Of a stretch of 5,256 nucleotides of DNA, positions 1-5,256 are shown in pieces (position 1 is the stretch's first letter; the number at the start of each line of letters is the position of its first letter). Origin of the DNA: a bacterium (GTDB lineage: Bacteria > DRYD01 > JALUEN01). A program made the translations under genes and the position numbers. The DNA lies in assembly GCA_027052755.1 (NCBI GenBank), contig JALUEN010000060.1, positions 1 to 5,256 of the forward strand, read 5' to 3'. The notes beneath the pieces were generated by a model. The model saw only the letters and a list, made by a program, of their open reading frames with translations. It did no database searches and had not been told where the DNA came from.

Positions 1-523
1 TGTCAAGGGTGTAGGTTCAGCTCCTAAAGGAGTAAACAGGATAGAGGTTCAGAGAGGTCAACAGACAAAAGCTGAGGCCTCTAAGGTTCAGGGGTCAAAT
101 GGAGCCGAGGGTAAAAACATAAATATCACAGATCAGGTAATCCAAACACCGGTTACACCGGAGCAACCTACCGGAAACACTCAGACCATTGGAGAACCTA
201 TAGAAACCCCTAACCCTCAACAGCCCATTGAGGAACCTATCCCTACACCTACTACTCCCAATGCCCCATCATATATTCCAACGCCTTTCTTACCAGCGCC
301 AGGCTATCCACCTGTTATCTATGAGCCTTATCCAGTACCGGTTCCTCAACCATATCCGGTCCCGATAATTCAGGAACCAAGTACCAGCCAGGTCCTAAAA
401 TACGCTCTGCTGGGAGCGGGTCTGTCCCTACTTGGTGGTATAGCAGGTGCTGCGATGATGCACTTCCTGTTCCCACCAATGGTCTTCCCGATGAGTTTTT
501 GCTGGCCACTGATATTCTGGTAG
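1..523 (+). CDS. Pro/Thr-rich protein with C-terminal membrane segment, 5'-partial
   Basis: An open frame (first full codon at position 2) runs 173 codons without a stop to TAG at 521-523; its start lies before the window. Visible residues 1-45 are polar (Gln, Lys, Gly, Glu). Residues 46-128 are a Pro/Thr/Glu-rich, probably disordered stretch with repeats such as EPIETP/EEPIPTP and two copies of YPVP. Residues 131-157 form a hydrophobic Ala/Gly/Leu-rich segment that is a good membrane helix. The tail is short, hydrophobic and aromatic and ends in Trp. Function is not recognised. The layout suggests a membrane-anchored protein with an extended proline-rich stalk; which side of the membrane the stalk occupies cannot be told without the N-terminus. 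The gene is convergent with all others here, so it probably belongs to a different operon. Coding status rests on the long open frame and the coherent composition. Confidence 0.8.
   Translation, partial: VKGVGSAPKGVNRIEVQRGQQTKAEASKVQGSNGAEGKNINITDQVIQTPVTPEQPTGNTQTIGEPIETPNPQQPIEEPIPTPTTPNAPSYIPTPFLPAPGYPPVIYEPYPVPVPQPYPVPIIQEPSTSQVLKYALLGAGLSLLGGIAGAAMMHFLFPPMVFPMSFCWPLIFW
329..376 (+). repeat. Imperfect 24-bp tandem repeat coding for YPVP-type octads
   Basis: Two adjacent 24-bp units (329-352 and 353-376) encode YPVPVPQP and YPVPIIQE within the proline-rich stalk of the plus-strand gene. The codons differ at several third positions, so this is an old or selected protein-level repeat rather than a recent slippage product. 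Confidence 0.55.
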
Positions 524-644
524 TGAAGAGGGATTCTCTTAAAGATCCTGATAGCGATTCGTGTTGTAAATCTGCGACCTAAATAGGAAGCCGAATTAGT
601 AAAAAAGTAAGGGTATGTTTACAAGGGGCTTTTAGGGTATGAAA

Positions 645-666
645 TTTTCTAAATTTTTGCTTTTTT
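645..666 (+). terminator. T-tract cluster, possible terminator of the plus-strand gene
   Basis: Runs of T4, T5 and T6 lie within 22 nt, about 120 nt after the TAG stop. No strong GC stem immediately precedes them, so this is not a classic intrinsic terminator. A weak option pairs GGGTAT (635-640) with ATACCC (681-686), which would enclose the T-runs instead of preceding them. Oligo-T termination of archaeal type is equally possible. Confidence 0.3.
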
Positions 667-873
667 GATAAACGGCAAGTATACCCACAACTACTTTTTA
701 CTACTACTCTAGGGACAATAAGAGCAGAGGTTAAAGTAACTTCCCAAAAAAGCTTTAAAGCCCCCTTTTTCGGTTTATTCCGCTAGGTTTGAAGCTCAGA
801 TAGGCTTACAGCAGATAAGCTTAGAGCAGAACTACATTTTAAAGCTTTCTTGAAAAACAGAGCACATTCAGGT

Positions 874-909
874 TAGCTAAAGTGTCATTCCTTACTGATT
901 CACTAGCTA
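874..909 (-). terminator. Bulged hairpin downstream of the GH130 gene, possible terminator or 3' end element
   Basis: TAGCTA+GTG can pair with CAC+TAGCTA around a 16-nt loop, with a 2-nt bulge. It starts 22 nt after the minus-strand TAA stop. A minus-strand T5 run (852-856 on the plus strand as A5) follows about 17 nt beyond the stem, too far for a standard terminator. TAGCTA is itself a palindrome, so chance pairing is likely enough to keep confidence low. Confidence 0.22.
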
Positions 910-931
910 CGGTTTAGAGATTGAGAAGTGA

Positions 932-2197
932 TTACCACGGCAGTATCGCTACTCCCACATATCTATCGGCAGCTCCATAGTAACCTAAGATCTTGCCGTT
1001 GAACTCTAAGATGCTCTCCAGGAACACCACGTTATTAACGTATCCCCATCTCTCCCACTGGCGCTCGGGAACCATTAATGGCTCATCTGTCCTAGCGATA
1101 ATCTTCCTCGGATCTCTCTTATCCAAGAGAACTGCCCCAACCCTGTAAACGTATTTACTTCCCTTATAGTCGGTTTCCTCTACCTTACCAGCAGAGTTAT
1201 ATAATAAGAGTATCCCCTTTGAGGTCATGATTGGCGGAGGCCCAGGCTCAACTAACTGGTTATCAAATTTATCGCTCCTTATTGTTATGACGGGTCTCTC
1301 CATGTATCTCCAACTCCTGGGATCAGTTGGATCATCTGCATAAGCCATCCATATATCAGTATCTCCGAAGAACATTATGTACTTTCCCTTAAACGGTCCC
1401 TCTTTTAATGGGACTGGAAGTATCGCTCCAGATTTCGTCCAGCCCTCTATCCTATCAACAGGTGAGGCTTCTCCTTCAGCTCTAACGTATTTAAAGTCAG
1501 GGAAAATAGGCCCTCTTCTCTCCCATAACTTCCAAGGCTCATCAGTTCTCAACATTTCTGATAACTTCTCACCCTTGTAGATAGCTAAGCATAACCTAGC
1601 TACCTTCCCATCATAGCCAGTATAGGTTAATAGGTACTTATCGCCTATCTTAACCAACCTGGGATCCTCAACCCCTACCCTCTCGTAATCCTCCTGGGGA
1701 TAGAGTATAGGTTTAGAGAGCTTAGAGAAGTGTATCCCATCCTCGCTCCAGGCCAGCCCTAGCCTACCGGTACATTCCTTAGAAGTCTCGTTCTTAGACT
1801 CAGCTCGGTATATCATGAACACCTTTCCATCCTCTATCGCTGTAGCTACGTTGTACACGTTCTTTGAGTCAAATCCCTCTGAGCTGGGCGATAAAATAGG
1901 TTCACTTAGCTTCTGAAACTTAGGAAGCTTCAGAACGGTCCTGCCGTTCTTTTCTTCAAGCTTCATTATCTGGTCAAAGGCTCTACTTAAATCTCCTCTC
2001 CATCTAGATATAGTGAGGCTATCATCATACACCATCACTAGATACCTCCCAGAATTAGAGTAGTAATCCCTTTTCATCTCCTTAGGGTCAAATCCCTTAC
2101 CTCCACTTTCAGCGAGGGATACCAGGGCAGAGGAAGAGAAAATCAGCAGTAAAGTTAAGGCAATAAAGTTAAGATTTAAGGGATTAAGAGTTCTCAT
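932..2197 (-). CDS. Secreted GH130-family glycoside hydrolase (or phosphorylase)
   Basis: The 421-residue product begins with a signal peptide: a hydrophobic core at about 11-26 and a likely signal peptidase I site after SLA (29|30). The rest reads as a GH130 five-bladed propeller. Landmarks are a YNVA...YRA strand (115-131), GLAWSEDGIHF (147-157), VEDPRLVKIG (176-185, with the family's acidic ED at 177-178), WTKSGAILP (253-261), an MFFGDTDIWMAYA segment (275-287), EPGPPPI..GILLLYN (317-334), and a final YYGAAD (406-411). GH130 enzymes act on beta-mannosides by phosphorolysis or hydrolysis. Export and the WTKSGAI motif, in place of the His-Lys motif of well-known phosphorylases, favour a hydrolase; this is inference. 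The ATG start follows GGAGG with 8-nt spacing. The gene lies 48 nt after the 482-residue gene and is probably cotranscribed with it. Exact substrate unknown. Confidence 0.88.
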   Translation of the reverse strand: MRTLNPLNLNFIALTLLLIFSSSALVSLAESGGKGFDPKEMKRDYYSNSGRYLVMVYDDSLTISRWRGDLSRAFDQIMKLEEKNGRTVLKLPKFQKLSEPILSPSSEGFDSKNVYNVATAIEDGKVFMIYRAESKNETSKECTGRLGLAWSEDGIHFSKLSKPILYPQEDYERVGVEDPRLVKIGDKYLLTYTGYDGKVARLCLAIYKGEKLSEMLRTDEPWKLWERRGPIFPDFKYVRAEGEASPVDRIEGWTKSGAILPVPLKEGPFKGKYIMFFGDTDIWMAYADDPTDPRSWRYMERPVITIRSDKFDNQLVEPGPPPIMTSKGILLLYNSAGKVEETDYKGSKYVYRVGAVLLDKRDPRKIIARTDEPLMVPERQWERWGYVNNVVFLESILEFNGKILGYYGAADRYVGVAILPW

Positions 2198-2205
2198 ATC
2201 TCTCG

Positions 2206-2210
2206 CCTCC
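2206..2210 (-). promoter_or_regulatory. Ribosome binding site of the GH130 gene
   Basis: GGAGG (read on the minus strand) lies 8 nt before ATG 2197. It fixes that start and therefore the full signal peptide. Confidence 0.75.
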
Positions 2211-2215
2211 GTTTC

Positions 2216-2228
2216 AAGAAGCCTTCTT
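2216..2228. repeat. 13-bp palindrome in the spacer before the GH130 gene
   Basis: AAGAAG-C-CTTCTT is a perfect 6-bp inverted repeat around one base, just upstream of the ribosome site in the 48-nt spacer. It could be a small operator or chance; there is no loop for a hairpin and no clear promoter around it. Confidence 0.25.
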
Positions 2229-2245
2229 TAACCTATTTAAGAACA

Positions 2246-3694
2246 TTATTTAGGGAAGAGATTTTTAAGGACTTTAAAACGAGAACTCATGTAAATCCTT
2301 CTCAAGATAATGATGATAATGCTCATTATAACTTGGACCTGAGGGATACCAAGGGTCAGCTGATACAAGGCCTCATCCAGAAGCTTATCCTTAACCCTTT
2401 GAGGGAGGACTCTCTCGGCTTCGGATATCAGTTGATAAGCTTCACTAAGCTCTGGTGGTACCTGAGAGACCTTCGCAGGATATTCTCTAACAAGGGATTT
2501 GAGGAACTCAGCTACATCTACCTGTTTCCCATTTCTAATCAGCTTAGAGGATAGGACCTTTCTCACCATCTTAGGATTCATTGACATGAAATCCAGCTTA
2601 TATCTAAAGGGGTAGTTAGGATCTATATCTAGTGAGACGAAACCGCCTATACCTTCACCAATCTCCTTTCTATCCCCACCGGTGAATCCGCCGATATGAG
2701 TGAAGTGTATAACTCCGACTAGATCATCCTCTTTTACCTCTCCTGAATCCCTATATAGAACCTTACCACTCTCTGCTATGTACTCACCTTTAATTAAGAC
2801 CCATTTGCCCTCTAGATCCTTAGGGATAACCTCATTAGCGTCCTCCTTGAAGCTGTTTGAAACCATGATCCTCTTAGGTTTTCCATCCGGAGAGGGAACC
2901 TCAAGGATGAAATACTCATGGCCTCTATACTTTGACAGAACCTTAATTACCTTACCTACTACAACAGCATATTTCTTGTTCTTGAGATTGCTACTTCTAG
3001 GCAAGCTAGCGCCAGCGAAAACAAAGTTCCTGTCAGAGATAACTATAGATCTGAAACCGTAGTTAGATAAAGTTTTGTTCAGGTAAGCCTGAAGCTTCCT
3101 ACGAGATACTGATAGGTTAAGGACTTTGAGAGCCAGCTCTCTAGCCTGGCTATCGTAGGCTTTACTGAAAGCCTCATGCGCTCTTCTGTAAACCTCTAAC
3201 AGCTGGTCATCAGTAGGTGGAGTCTTTAATGAGAGGTGAGAAACTAATTTGTTTATATCAAACTCATCCTTATCGTAGGTTAGTATAGGCTTCAGTTTCT
3301 CTAGGACTTGAAAAGCTACCTGATCCCCCTTTAGCCCCATAGAGACGTACCTGTTAACATAGAGGTAGGCTACCTCCTTAAGCCTATAAGACATTGATAG
3401 CGCTAGGGCAACGTAGAGGAGATCATTAGGACTCTTAGAGTAAACCGTATCCTTACCTTGAGTTTCTACCGGGTTAACCTCCCCAGGCTGCCCTGAATTT
3501 TGGTCTAGTTGGAGATTATTCACCTGAAGCTTACCTAAGCCCTCCTCCTGGGGATCCCTTCCGCTTTTTATAACCACGTGATCTGAGGTGCTCCACTTTA
3601 GGACAACTGGGTACTTTCTGCCTGATTCCCTTCCTATCTTAAGTAGCCTAACCTTTCCATCTCCCAGATATGCGGGTATCTCTGGAACCTTCAT
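2246..3694 (-). CDS. Uncharacterised protein with a DUF3465-like (OB-fold-like) domain
   Basis: The 482-residue product has no signal peptide and is not recognised overall. Residues 1-50 look beta-rich. Residues 50-88 are a Gln/Asn/Gly-rich linker. Residues 90-210 are mostly helical, followed by a short beta region. Residues 243-353 resemble my memory of DUF3465: G-V-x-x-V-L, then a GHEYFIL strand (His259), MVSNS, LEGKWVLIKGEY, and GVIHFTHIGG (His330, His333), ending in GGF. An 18-residue insert (309-326) precedes GVIHFTH. The C-terminal part is helical and ends with a 12-residue hydrophobic run including five Ile (453-464) and a basic tail, a possible weak membrane anchor. ATG 3694 is chosen over TTG 3760 because GAGGGGTGG precedes it; the longer form would add 22 residues and lacks a ribosome site. 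Known DUF3465 proteins are small, so this context is unusual. Role unknown. Confidence 0.85.
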   Translation of the reverse strand: MKVPEIPAYLGDGKVRLLKIGRESGRKYPVVLKWSTSDHVVIKSGRDPQEEGLGKLQVNNLQLDQNSGQPGEVNPVETQGKDTVYSKSPNDLLYVALALSMSYRLKEVAYLYVNRYVSMGLKGDQVAFQVLEKLKPILTYDKDEFDINKLVSHLSLKTPPTDDQLLEVYRRAHEAFSKAYDSQARELALKVLNLSVSRRKLQAYLNKTLSNYGFRSIVISDRNFVFAGASLPRSSNLKNKKYAVVVGKVIKVLSKYRGHEYFILEVPSPDGKPKRIMVSNSFKEDANEVIPKDLEGKWVLIKGEYIAESGKVLYRDSGEVKEDDLVGVIHFTHIGGFTGGDRKEIGEGIGGFVSLDIDPNYPFRYKLDFMSMNPKMVRKVLSSKLIRNGKQVDVAEFLKSLVREYPAKVSQVPPELSEAYQLISEAERVLPQRVKDKLLDEALYQLTLGIPQVQVIMSIIIIILRRIYMSSRFKVLKNLFPK

Positions 3695-3700
3695 GAGTCC

Positions 3701-3709
3701 CACCCCTCT
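3701..3709 (-). promoter_or_regulatory. Ribosome binding site deciding the start at 3694
   Basis: Minus-strand AGAGGGGTG contains the GGTG core complementary to the 16S tail, 6 nt before ATG 3694. The alternative TTG at 3760 has only AT-rich sequence upstream, so the shorter product is preferred. Confidence 0.6.
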
Positions 3710-3728
3710 AAAACTTAACTTCCTAAAG

Positions 3729-3838
3729 GGAATTCTAAGAGAAGAAACCCAAAAAGACAATAGAGATTTAGTTAGAACTTGTAACTATTTATTTACAATA
3801 TAGATCTTCTCTTAATCCTTAGTAGGGGATAGAATTCC
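3729..3838. repeat. Split inverted repeat in the spacer upstream of the 482-residue gene
   Basis: TAAGAGAAGA (3736-3745) is the exact reverse complement of TCTTCTCTTA (3805-3814), 59 nt apart. Directly outside the left arm is GGAATTC (3729-3735), and its complement GAATTCC sits at 3832-3838. The arms therefore match over 17 bp if a 17-nt insertion in the right arm is skipped. GAATTC is self-complementary, which weakens that second match. The element surrounds the most likely promoter region, so an operator or leader structure is possible. Confidence 0.35.
3757..3784 (-). promoter_or_regulatory. Weak candidate promoter for the 482-residue gene
   Basis: On the minus strand TTACAA (3784-3779) and TATTGT (3762-3757) are separated by 16 nt in an AT-rich spacer. 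They are poor matches to bacterial -35/-10 boxes. Transcription would begin near 3750, giving a leader of about 55 nt before ATG 3694. The 155-nt gap after the upstream gene supports a promoter somewhere here; the exact boxes are a guess. Confidence 0.2.
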
Positions 3839-3849
3839 TCTCTTAAGAT

Positions 3850-5022
3850 CTAACCTTTCTCATGAACTGAGTTACCTTCCTCAAATGTAGCTAAGTACTC
3901 CTCTATTAGCTCCTCCTCTGTTTTCTCCCTCAAAGCTTTCCTCAGGAACACCTGAGTTCCATCCTGATCGGTAGCCAGTATCACTCCATCAGTTAGCGAA
4001 ATAGCTAAGGTAAAGCCCATTCCCAATGACCACCTCTTCGTGGAGAAGCCTGGTAGCAGGGTAGATCTAGCTAGTTTAGAGAAGTCAATCCCTCTCCCTT
4101 TATCCTCTATCAGAACGCCTACTTCTTCTGTCCTCTCCACTGAGGATTCCCTATACAACAGTTTAGCTGAGCCACCGTCAGCATGTTTTATTGAGTTAGT
4201 GGCGATCTCCCCCACCCCTAAGCAGAAATCAGCTACCCTATCCTCTGACATATTGAGGTTAACTAGTATCTTCCTCAGCTCCTCCCTCATCAGGGAGACA
4301 TCCTTAGATTCCTCAAGCTTCCAGGAGGCTAGCTCTCTCCAATCTCTTAACATTTCCCTTAACTCTGCTTTCTCTAAGATAAGAAGTTTTCCAGATGTAA
4401 CCGCAGCGATTATCTCCCTATAGGCTTCCTTTAATTTTCTCTCCTTCTCCTGCTGCAATTTCTCTACTATCAACTGTTTCTCAAGGTACCTAACGTACTT
4501 ATTTCTTAAGAGGAGCTTGAGGCGAGCTATCAACTCCTCTGAGTTAACGGGTTTTAACATGACATCATCCACACCAGCCTCAAAAGCGCTAGCTCTGTAA
4601 GATGGAGCTATCCTAGACGTGAGAATTATAATGTTTATATCTCTAGTCTTCGGTGTAGTCTTTAATGCCCTAGCTATCTCTAGAGGATTAACAACCCCTA
4701 GGTTAGAACTCATGATGATTATATCCGGCAAGTTACCCTCTGCCATAGCGTTCAGGAAGTGCCTCCAGAAATCGTTAAAGTTACTGAATGTAAATATCTG
4801 GTGAAAACCAGATTTGCTAAGCTTCATCTTAAGTAATTCCCTAGCGCCCCTATCCAGATCCACAACCCATATAATCGCTTCCCTGTAGTCAGGTTCACCT
4901 TTAATGAGTTCATTAGTATCACCACCAATAGGGTAGAGTTCACAGCCCTCTTCGCATAACCTTGATACCTCTTGGAGATCTACGATATTATCTGATCTTA
5001 ATGTTTTTTCCTTTTTATCCAT
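3850..5022 (-). CDS. Pseudo-receiver / coiled-coil / RsbW-like HATPase regulator
   Basis: The 390-residue product has three parts. Residues about 49-175 form a response-regulator receiver fold: VVDLD (53-57), LTSR with Thr135, and LKP with Lys157. The phosphoacceptor position reads PDIIIMSS, placing Ser105 where Asp belongs, and the second pocket acid is Leu56. Residues about 178-205 are a charged coiled coil. Residues about 240-362 form a GHKL ATPase of RsbW/RsbT type: N-box GEIATNSIKHA (Glu272, Asn276), G1 box DKGRG (307-311), a glycine lid SLGMGF (332-337), and a late GT (355-356). There is no histidine-kinase dimerisation box, so the likely role is a Ser/Thr kinase or switch protein controlling a partner, not a classic sensor kinase. 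It overlaps the upstream glycosyltransferase by 8 nt, implying translational coupling. No STAS partner, sigma factor or PP2C phosphatase is in view. The family call is firm; the target is unknown. Confidence 0.9.
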   Translation of the reverse strand: MDKKEKTLRSDNIVDLQEVSRLCEEGCELYPIGGDTNELIKGEPDYREAIIWVVDLDRGARELLKMKLSKSGFHQIFTFSNFNDFWRHFLNAMAEGNLPDIIIMSSNLGVVNPLEIARALKTTPKTRDINIIILTSRIAPSYRASAFEAGVDDVMLKPVNSEELIARLKLLLRNKYVRYLEKQLIVEKLQQEKERKLKEAYREIIAAVTSGKLLILEKAELREMLRDWRELASWKLEESKDVSLMREELRKILVNLNMSEDRVADFCLGVGEIATNSIKHADGGSAKLLYRESSVERTEEVGVLIEDKGRGIDFSKLARSTLLPGFSTKRWSLGMGFTLAISLTDGVILATDQDGTQVFLRKALREKTEEELIEEYLATFEEGNSVHEKG

Positions 5023-5256
5023 TTCTAATCACCTTTAAGTGATCATCAACTAGCTCCCTGAGCAATTTCTCATATTTACCGCTAACTTCCTCCAGCGAGT
5101 AATTCCTCGCGGTTTCCCTAGCTCCTTGAGATAACCTCTCCCACAAGTCGCGATCGTTTAGGACTTTTAGGATAACTTCAACCATCTCATATCTATTCCC
5201 AGGTCTCACTAATATTCCGTTTAAATTTTGGTGGATGGTATCCCTAGCTCCATGGG
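5015..5256 (-). CDS. GT4-type glycosyltransferase, C-terminal fragment (5'-partial)
   Basis: The frame is open to the window edge, giving 79 visible residues to TAA at 5017-5015. They match the C-terminal end of GT-B fold, family 4 (Glycos_transf_1) enzymes: GARDTI (the usual GG-x-x-E-x-I position), NLNGILVRPGN (family pattern G-x-NG-x-L-V-x-PG-D), a helix with ILKVLNDRDLWERLSQGAR (family LL-x-D-x-x-x-x-x-x-L-x-x-x-AR), then YSLEEVSGKYEKLL. These enzymes transfer sugars from nucleotide-sugar donors, typically for lipopolysaccharide, capsule, exopolysaccharide or glycolipid. The Glu of the usual GGxxE donor motif is replaced by Asp here. A GTG at 5209 is not the start, because conserved family sequence continues upstream of it. 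Acceptor and product cannot be judged from the fragment. It is coupled to the downstream regulator by an ATGGATAA overlap. Confidence 0.85.
   Translation of the reverse strand, partial: HGARDTIHQNLNGILVRPGNRYEMVEVILKVLNDRDLWERLSQGARETARNYSLEEVSGKYEKLLRELVDDHLKVIRNG
5028..5036 (-). promoter_or_regulatory. Ribosome binding site inside the glycosyltransferase gene
   Basis: AAAGGTGAT on the minus strand, 5 nt before ATG 5022, is an excellent match to the 16S anti-Shine-Dalgarno. It lies inside the last codons of the upstream gene, so the regulator can re-initiate as the glycosyltransferase terminates. Confidence 0.75.

Larger units (their letters stand above)
524..931. other. Convergent intergenic spacer, no gene seen
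   Basis: This 408-nt stretch separates the stop codons of two convergent genes. It is more AT-rich than its flanks, and stops interrupt all frames; I see no start with a ribosome site. Contents: a small hairpin 8 nt after the plus-strand stop (531-548, six pairs with one bulged T, no T-tract); the direct repeat AGGGTATG (610-617, 634-641) with ATACCC at 681-686; T-runs at 645-666; the palindrome GCTTTAAAGC (752-761) flanked by A6 on the left and C4T5 on the right; a degenerate direct repeat (797-808, 812-823); and a bulged inverted repeat (874-909). I see no tRNA, rRNA or CRISPR pattern. Confidence 0.7.

Noticed and set aside
315..509. 64-codon minus-strand open frame
   Set aside because: It is antisense to the proline-rich plus-strand gene, whose composition and uninterrupted frame are far more protein-like.
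1377..1580. Plus-strand open frame inside the GH130 gene
   Set aside because: Antisense shadow of a clearly recognised enzyme; the sequence is not family-like.
2333..3062. Plus-strand open frames inside the 482-residue gene (2333-2554, 2700-3062)
   Set aside because: Antisense to a longer coherent frame with a domain match and a ribosome site.
3695..3760. TTG start at 3760 for the 482-residue protein
   Set aside because: It has no ribosome site, overlaps the promoter-like AT-rich spacer, and adds 22 residues with no recognisable feature; ATG 3694 has a good site.
4040..4804. Plus-strand open frames inside the regulator gene (4040-4423, 4619-4804)
   Set aside because: Antisense to conserved receiver and ATPase motifs.
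4488..4878. Loss of the receiver Asp as a frameshift artefact
   Set aside because: Sequence on both sides stays in frame and family-like through Thr135 and Lys157, so this is a substitution and not a frame error.
5015..5209. A stand-alone 64-residue gene beginning at GTG 5209
   Set aside because: The frame stays open to the window edge and the upstream codons (GARDTI, NLNGIL) are conserved glycosyltransferase sequence, so it is the tail of a larger gene.
1..5256. tRNA, rRNA, CRISPR array, insertion sequence or prophage
   Set aside because: I saw no cloverleaf, regularly spaced repeats, transposase motifs or phage genes anywhere in the window.

Overview
The window (roughly mid-40s % GC by eye) looks like accessory chromosome from a thermophilic prokaryote. 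The proteins are rich in Glu, Lys, Arg, Val, Ile and Tyr. Arginine is written almost entirely as AGA/AGG, ATA is a common isoleucine codon, and Shine-Dalgarno sites are strong (GGAGG, AAAGGTGAT). A receiver domain joined to an RsbW/RsbT-type ATPase, plus a secretory signal peptide, lean towards a bacterium. An archaeon cannot be excluded from sequence alone, and I do not assign a genus.

Layout. Positions 1-523 (+) hold the 3' end of a Pro/Thr-rich protein with a C-terminal membrane segment. It has no start codon in the window and is easy to miss. Positions 524-931 are a gene-free convergent spacer with T-tracts and small inverted repeats. Everything else is on the minus strand. In transcription order it is: the C-terminus of a GT4-type glycosyltransferase (5256-5015); an 8-nt overlap into a pseudo-receiver/coiled-coil/HATPase protein (5022-3850); a 155-nt spacer; an unrecognised 482-residue protein with a central domain resembling DUF3465 (3694-2246); and, 48 nt later, a signal-peptide-bearing GH130 glycosidase (2197-932).

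How it may fit together (inference). A glycosyltransferase at one end and a secreted mannoside-type GH130 enzyme at the other suggest the edge of a surface or exopolysaccharide locus. The regulator is translationally coupled to the glycosyltransferase. Its receiver has Ser105 in place of the phosphoacceptor Asp and has lost one pocket acid, so it probably does not signal by aspartyl phosphorylation. It may act by protein partnering, as RsbW/RsbT-like kinases do. The 482-residue protein and the GH130 enzyme look like a second transcription unit.

Most worth following up are the DUF3465-like domain inside a larger, apparently cytoplasmic protein, the degenerate receiver coupled to a glycosyltransferase, and the export of a GH130 enzyme that lacks the usual phosphorylase His motif.
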